From: Flavobacteriaceae bacterium
Lineage (GTDB): Bacteria; Bacteroidota; Bacteroidia; Flavobacteriales; Flavobacteriaceae
Direction of reading: 5' to 3'
NCBI GenBank assembly: GCA_029247985.1
Contig: JAQWKF010000047.1
Location: 1-7,952 of the forward strand
DNA length: 7,952 bases
Shown here: one piece after another, positions 6,360-7,952 of the stretch
How positions within the stretch are numbered: the stretch's first letter is position 1
How the letters are laid out: every line of letters starts with the position of its first letter
Made by a program: the position numbers and the translations under genes
The notes under the pieces: generated by a model
What the model was told of the DNA's origin: nothing
The model's database searches: none
Seen by the model: only the letters and a program-made list of their open reading frames with translations

Positions 6360-7831
6360 TACACGATGCGTTTCATGGCCGTCATGGACGCACGCAATGT
6401 CTTACCAATTTTTTCTACAGGGTGATTTCTAAGGGCATCGTTAACGGCAATTAACTTTTTATTATCAACGCCATTAGAATCTGGCGAATAGGTTGTTCCA
6501 ATAACAGAAATGTCAATACCCTCCATAAAGGACGTTAACAGTGGTTTACAAGCATGATCAAACAAATAACACCCGTATTCTGCTGTATCTGAAATCACAC
6601 GATTCATTTCGTATAATTTTTTACGTGCAATAGTATTGGCGATTAAAGGAGTTTCGTGCAACGACTCATAATAAGCAGAGGCGTCTTTAATTCCTGCAGC
6701 TACCATGGTATCGAATGCCAATTCTACACCAGCACGCACAAAGGCAACCATTAAAGTACCATGGTCAAAGAATGTTTGCTCATCAATTTCGTCAGTGGTA
6801 GGAGCTGTTTTTTCAAAAGCTGTTTCAGCAGTTGCAGCACGCCACGTTAGTAAGTTCTTATCATCATTGGCCCAGTCTTCCATCATGGTCGAAGAAAAGT
6901 GACCCGACATGATATCATCCATGTGCTTATGAAACAATGGAGCCATGATTTCTTTTAACTCCTCTGAAAGGTCAAAAGCTTTAATTTTTGCAGGATTGGA
7001 CAAACGATCCATCATGTTGGTAACACCACCGTGTTTTAATGCTTCTGTAATGGTTTCCCAACCGTATTGAATCAATTTAGAAGCATAAGCGGCATCAATT
7101 CCTTGGGCTACCATTTTATCAAAGCATAAGATAGACCCTGTTTGTAATACTCCACATAGAATGGTTTGCTCGCCCATTAAATCTGATTTTACCTCAGCAA
7201 TAAAGGAAGATTGTAGTACACCTGCGCGGTCTCCGCCCGTACCTACGCAATAAGCTTTGGCTTGTTCCCAGCCTTTTCCTTCTGGGTCATTGTCAGCGTG
7301 AACGGCAATAAGTGTTGGCACACCAAATCCACGAAGATATTCTTCACGAACTTCAGATCCTGGACTCTTAGGCGCAACCATAATTACCGTTAGGTCATCT
7401 CTGAAGCGCATACCTTCTTCAACAATATTAAATCCGTGAGAATAGGAGAATGTTGCTCCTTTCTTCATCAGGGGCATAACAGCCTCTACAACCGAAGAGT
7501 GATTTTTATCTGGCGTTAGGTTGATAACCAAATCTGCCGCTGGAATCATTTCTTCATAAGAACCTACATCAAAGTTATTAGACGTAGCATTTTGATAGGA
7601 AGCACGCTTTTGCTCAATAGCACCATTTCGCAATGCATAGGAGATATTTAGACCAGAATCGCGCATATTTAAACCTTGATTTAATCCTTGAGCACCACAG
7701 CCAACAATTACAATTTTCTTGTCTTTAAGGGCTGAAATTCCGTCGGTAAACTCATCTGCATCCATAAAACGGCACTGTGCCAGTTGGTGAAGTTGATCTC
7801 TTAGTGGTAATGTGTTGAAATAGTTACTCAT
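6359..7831 (-). CDS. ilvC: Ketol-acid reductoisomerase (NADP+), class II long form
   Basis: Isomerises and reduces 2-acetolactate and 2-aceto-2-hydroxybutyrate with NADPH and Mg2+ in valine, leucine and isoleucine synthesis. The 490 residues align without offset to remembered E. coli IlvC landmarks: Rossmann motif GCGAQG (44-49), NADPH-phosphate residues Arg68, Arg76 and Ser78, catalytic His132, metal ligands Asp217 and Glu221 (DLMGE), and in the duplicated knotted C-terminal domain Glu389, Glu393 and Ser414. Arg/Ser in the cofactor loop indicate NADPH rather than NADH use. The ATG at 7831 is 10 bases after the ilvN stop and preceded by AAAGAG, a poor ribosome site. ilvA follows with a one-base overlap. 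Every key residue is present, so an active enzyme is expected. Class II forms are usual in enterobacteria and plants and also occur in part of the Bacteroidota. Confidence 0.98.
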   Translation of the reverse strand: MSNYFNTLPLRDQLHQLAQCRFMDADEFTDGISALKDKKIVIVGCGAQGLNQGLNMRDSGLNISYALRNGAIEQKRASYQNATSNNFDVGSYEEMIPAADLVINLTPDKNHSSVVEAVMPLMKKGATFSYSHGFNIVEEGMRFRDDLTVIMVAPKSPGSEVREEYLRGFGVPTLIAVHADNDPEGKGWEQAKAYCVGTGGDRAGVLQSSFIAEVKSDLMGEQTILCGVLQTGSILCFDKMVAQGIDAAYASKLIQYGWETITEALKHGGVTNMMDRLSNPAKIKAFDLSEELKEIMAPLFHKHMDDIMSGHFSSTMMEDWANDDKNLLTWRAATAETAFEKTAPTTDEIDEQTFFDHGTLMVAFVRAGVELAFDTMVAAGIKDASAYYESLHETPLIANTIARKKLYEMNRVISDTAEYGCYLFDHACKPLLTSFMEGIDISVIGTTYSPDSNGVDNKKLIAVNDALRNHPVEKIGKTLRASMTAMKRIV

Positions 7832-7841
7832 CTCTTTGGTT

Positions 7842-7952
7842 TTAATCGTTTAATTTGTTTAATAATGCTTTAATATTCATGGGAGATTTGGTCACAGAAA
7901 TACGACCAGAGCGCACAAACTGCAATAGTCCGTAGGGCGCTAAATCTTCATA
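7842..7952 (-). CDS. ilvN: Acetolactate synthase small (regulatory) subunit, 3' end only
   Basis: Only the last 36 codons are inside the window; the gene enters from the right edge. The visible C-terminus contains APYGLLQFVRSGRISVTK, which matches the end of IlvN/IlvH regulatory subunits (usual pattern xPYGxxEFVRSGRxAxxR). The small subunit carries ACT domains that give valine feedback control over the IlvB/IlvI catalytic subunit, but those domains are outside the window. The gene ends 10 bases before the ilvC ATG, so the two are clearly in one operon, and ilvB and ilvD would be expected further upstream. ilvH is an equally valid name. Confidence 0.88.
   Translation of the reverse strand, partial: YEDLAPYGLLQFVRSGRISVTKSPMNIKALLNKLND

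Noticed and set aside
5877..6432. Two short plus-strand frames opposite ilvA and the ilvC end, plus one at 6705-6902 inside ilvC
   Set aside because: All are antisense to strongly conserved enzymes and have no start-site support.
1..7952. A novel defence, mobile or secretion system
   Set aside because: Every frame of substantial length belongs to a recognised housekeeping family; no integrase, transposase, toxin-antitoxin, repeat array or unexplained gene was found.

Overview
The window is ordinary core-genome DNA from a member of the Bacteroidota, most likely a flavobacterium-like or cytophaga-like lineage rather than Bacteroidales. The evidence is the sequence flavour of PurC, PhoH and the short DnaN; the almost complete lack of Shine-Dalgarno sequences; several exact matches to the Bacteroidota -7 promoter motif TAnnTTTG in the few intergenic gaps; and a long (class II) ketol-acid reductoisomerase, where Bacteroidales (as I recall) usually carry the short form. 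No mobile elements, CRISPR arrays, tRNA or rRNA genes were seen, and no stretch above about 100 bases lacks a gene.

Left part, minus strand (1-1384): a PhoH-family ATPase followed by the 5' part of purC, whose start overlaps the phoH stop (TAATG); purC runs off the left edge. Middle part, plus strand (1488-3498): a SAM hydroxide adenosyltransferase (DUF62) family protein, then dnaN, the replicative sliding clamp. The gap between phoH and the DUF62 gene carries two TAnnTTTG motifs pointing toward each other, consistent with overlapping promoters for the two divergent genes.

Right part, minus strand (3499-7952): the tail of a branched-chain amino acid operon, in transcription order ilvN (3' end only), ilvC, ilvA, then gapN. 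IlvN with an IlvB partner outside the window makes acetolactate or acetohydroxybutyrate, IlvC reduces and isomerises these using NADPH, and IlvA supplies 2-oxobutanoate for the isoleucine branch. gapN encodes a non-phosphorylating, probably NADP-dependent glyceraldehyde-3-phosphate dehydrogenase; it could supply NADPH to the pathway, but it also has a possible promoter of its own. dnaN and gapN converge with their stop codons directly abutting.

I found no convincing undescribed system. The most interesting points are departures from textbook active sites in two enzymes (the DUF62 protein lacks the Asp-Arg-His triad context, and the aldehyde dehydrogenase has GLEAK where ELGGK is usual), the face-to-face promoter arrangement, and the gapN-ilv linkage. 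All family assignments are from reading the translations, with no database search.
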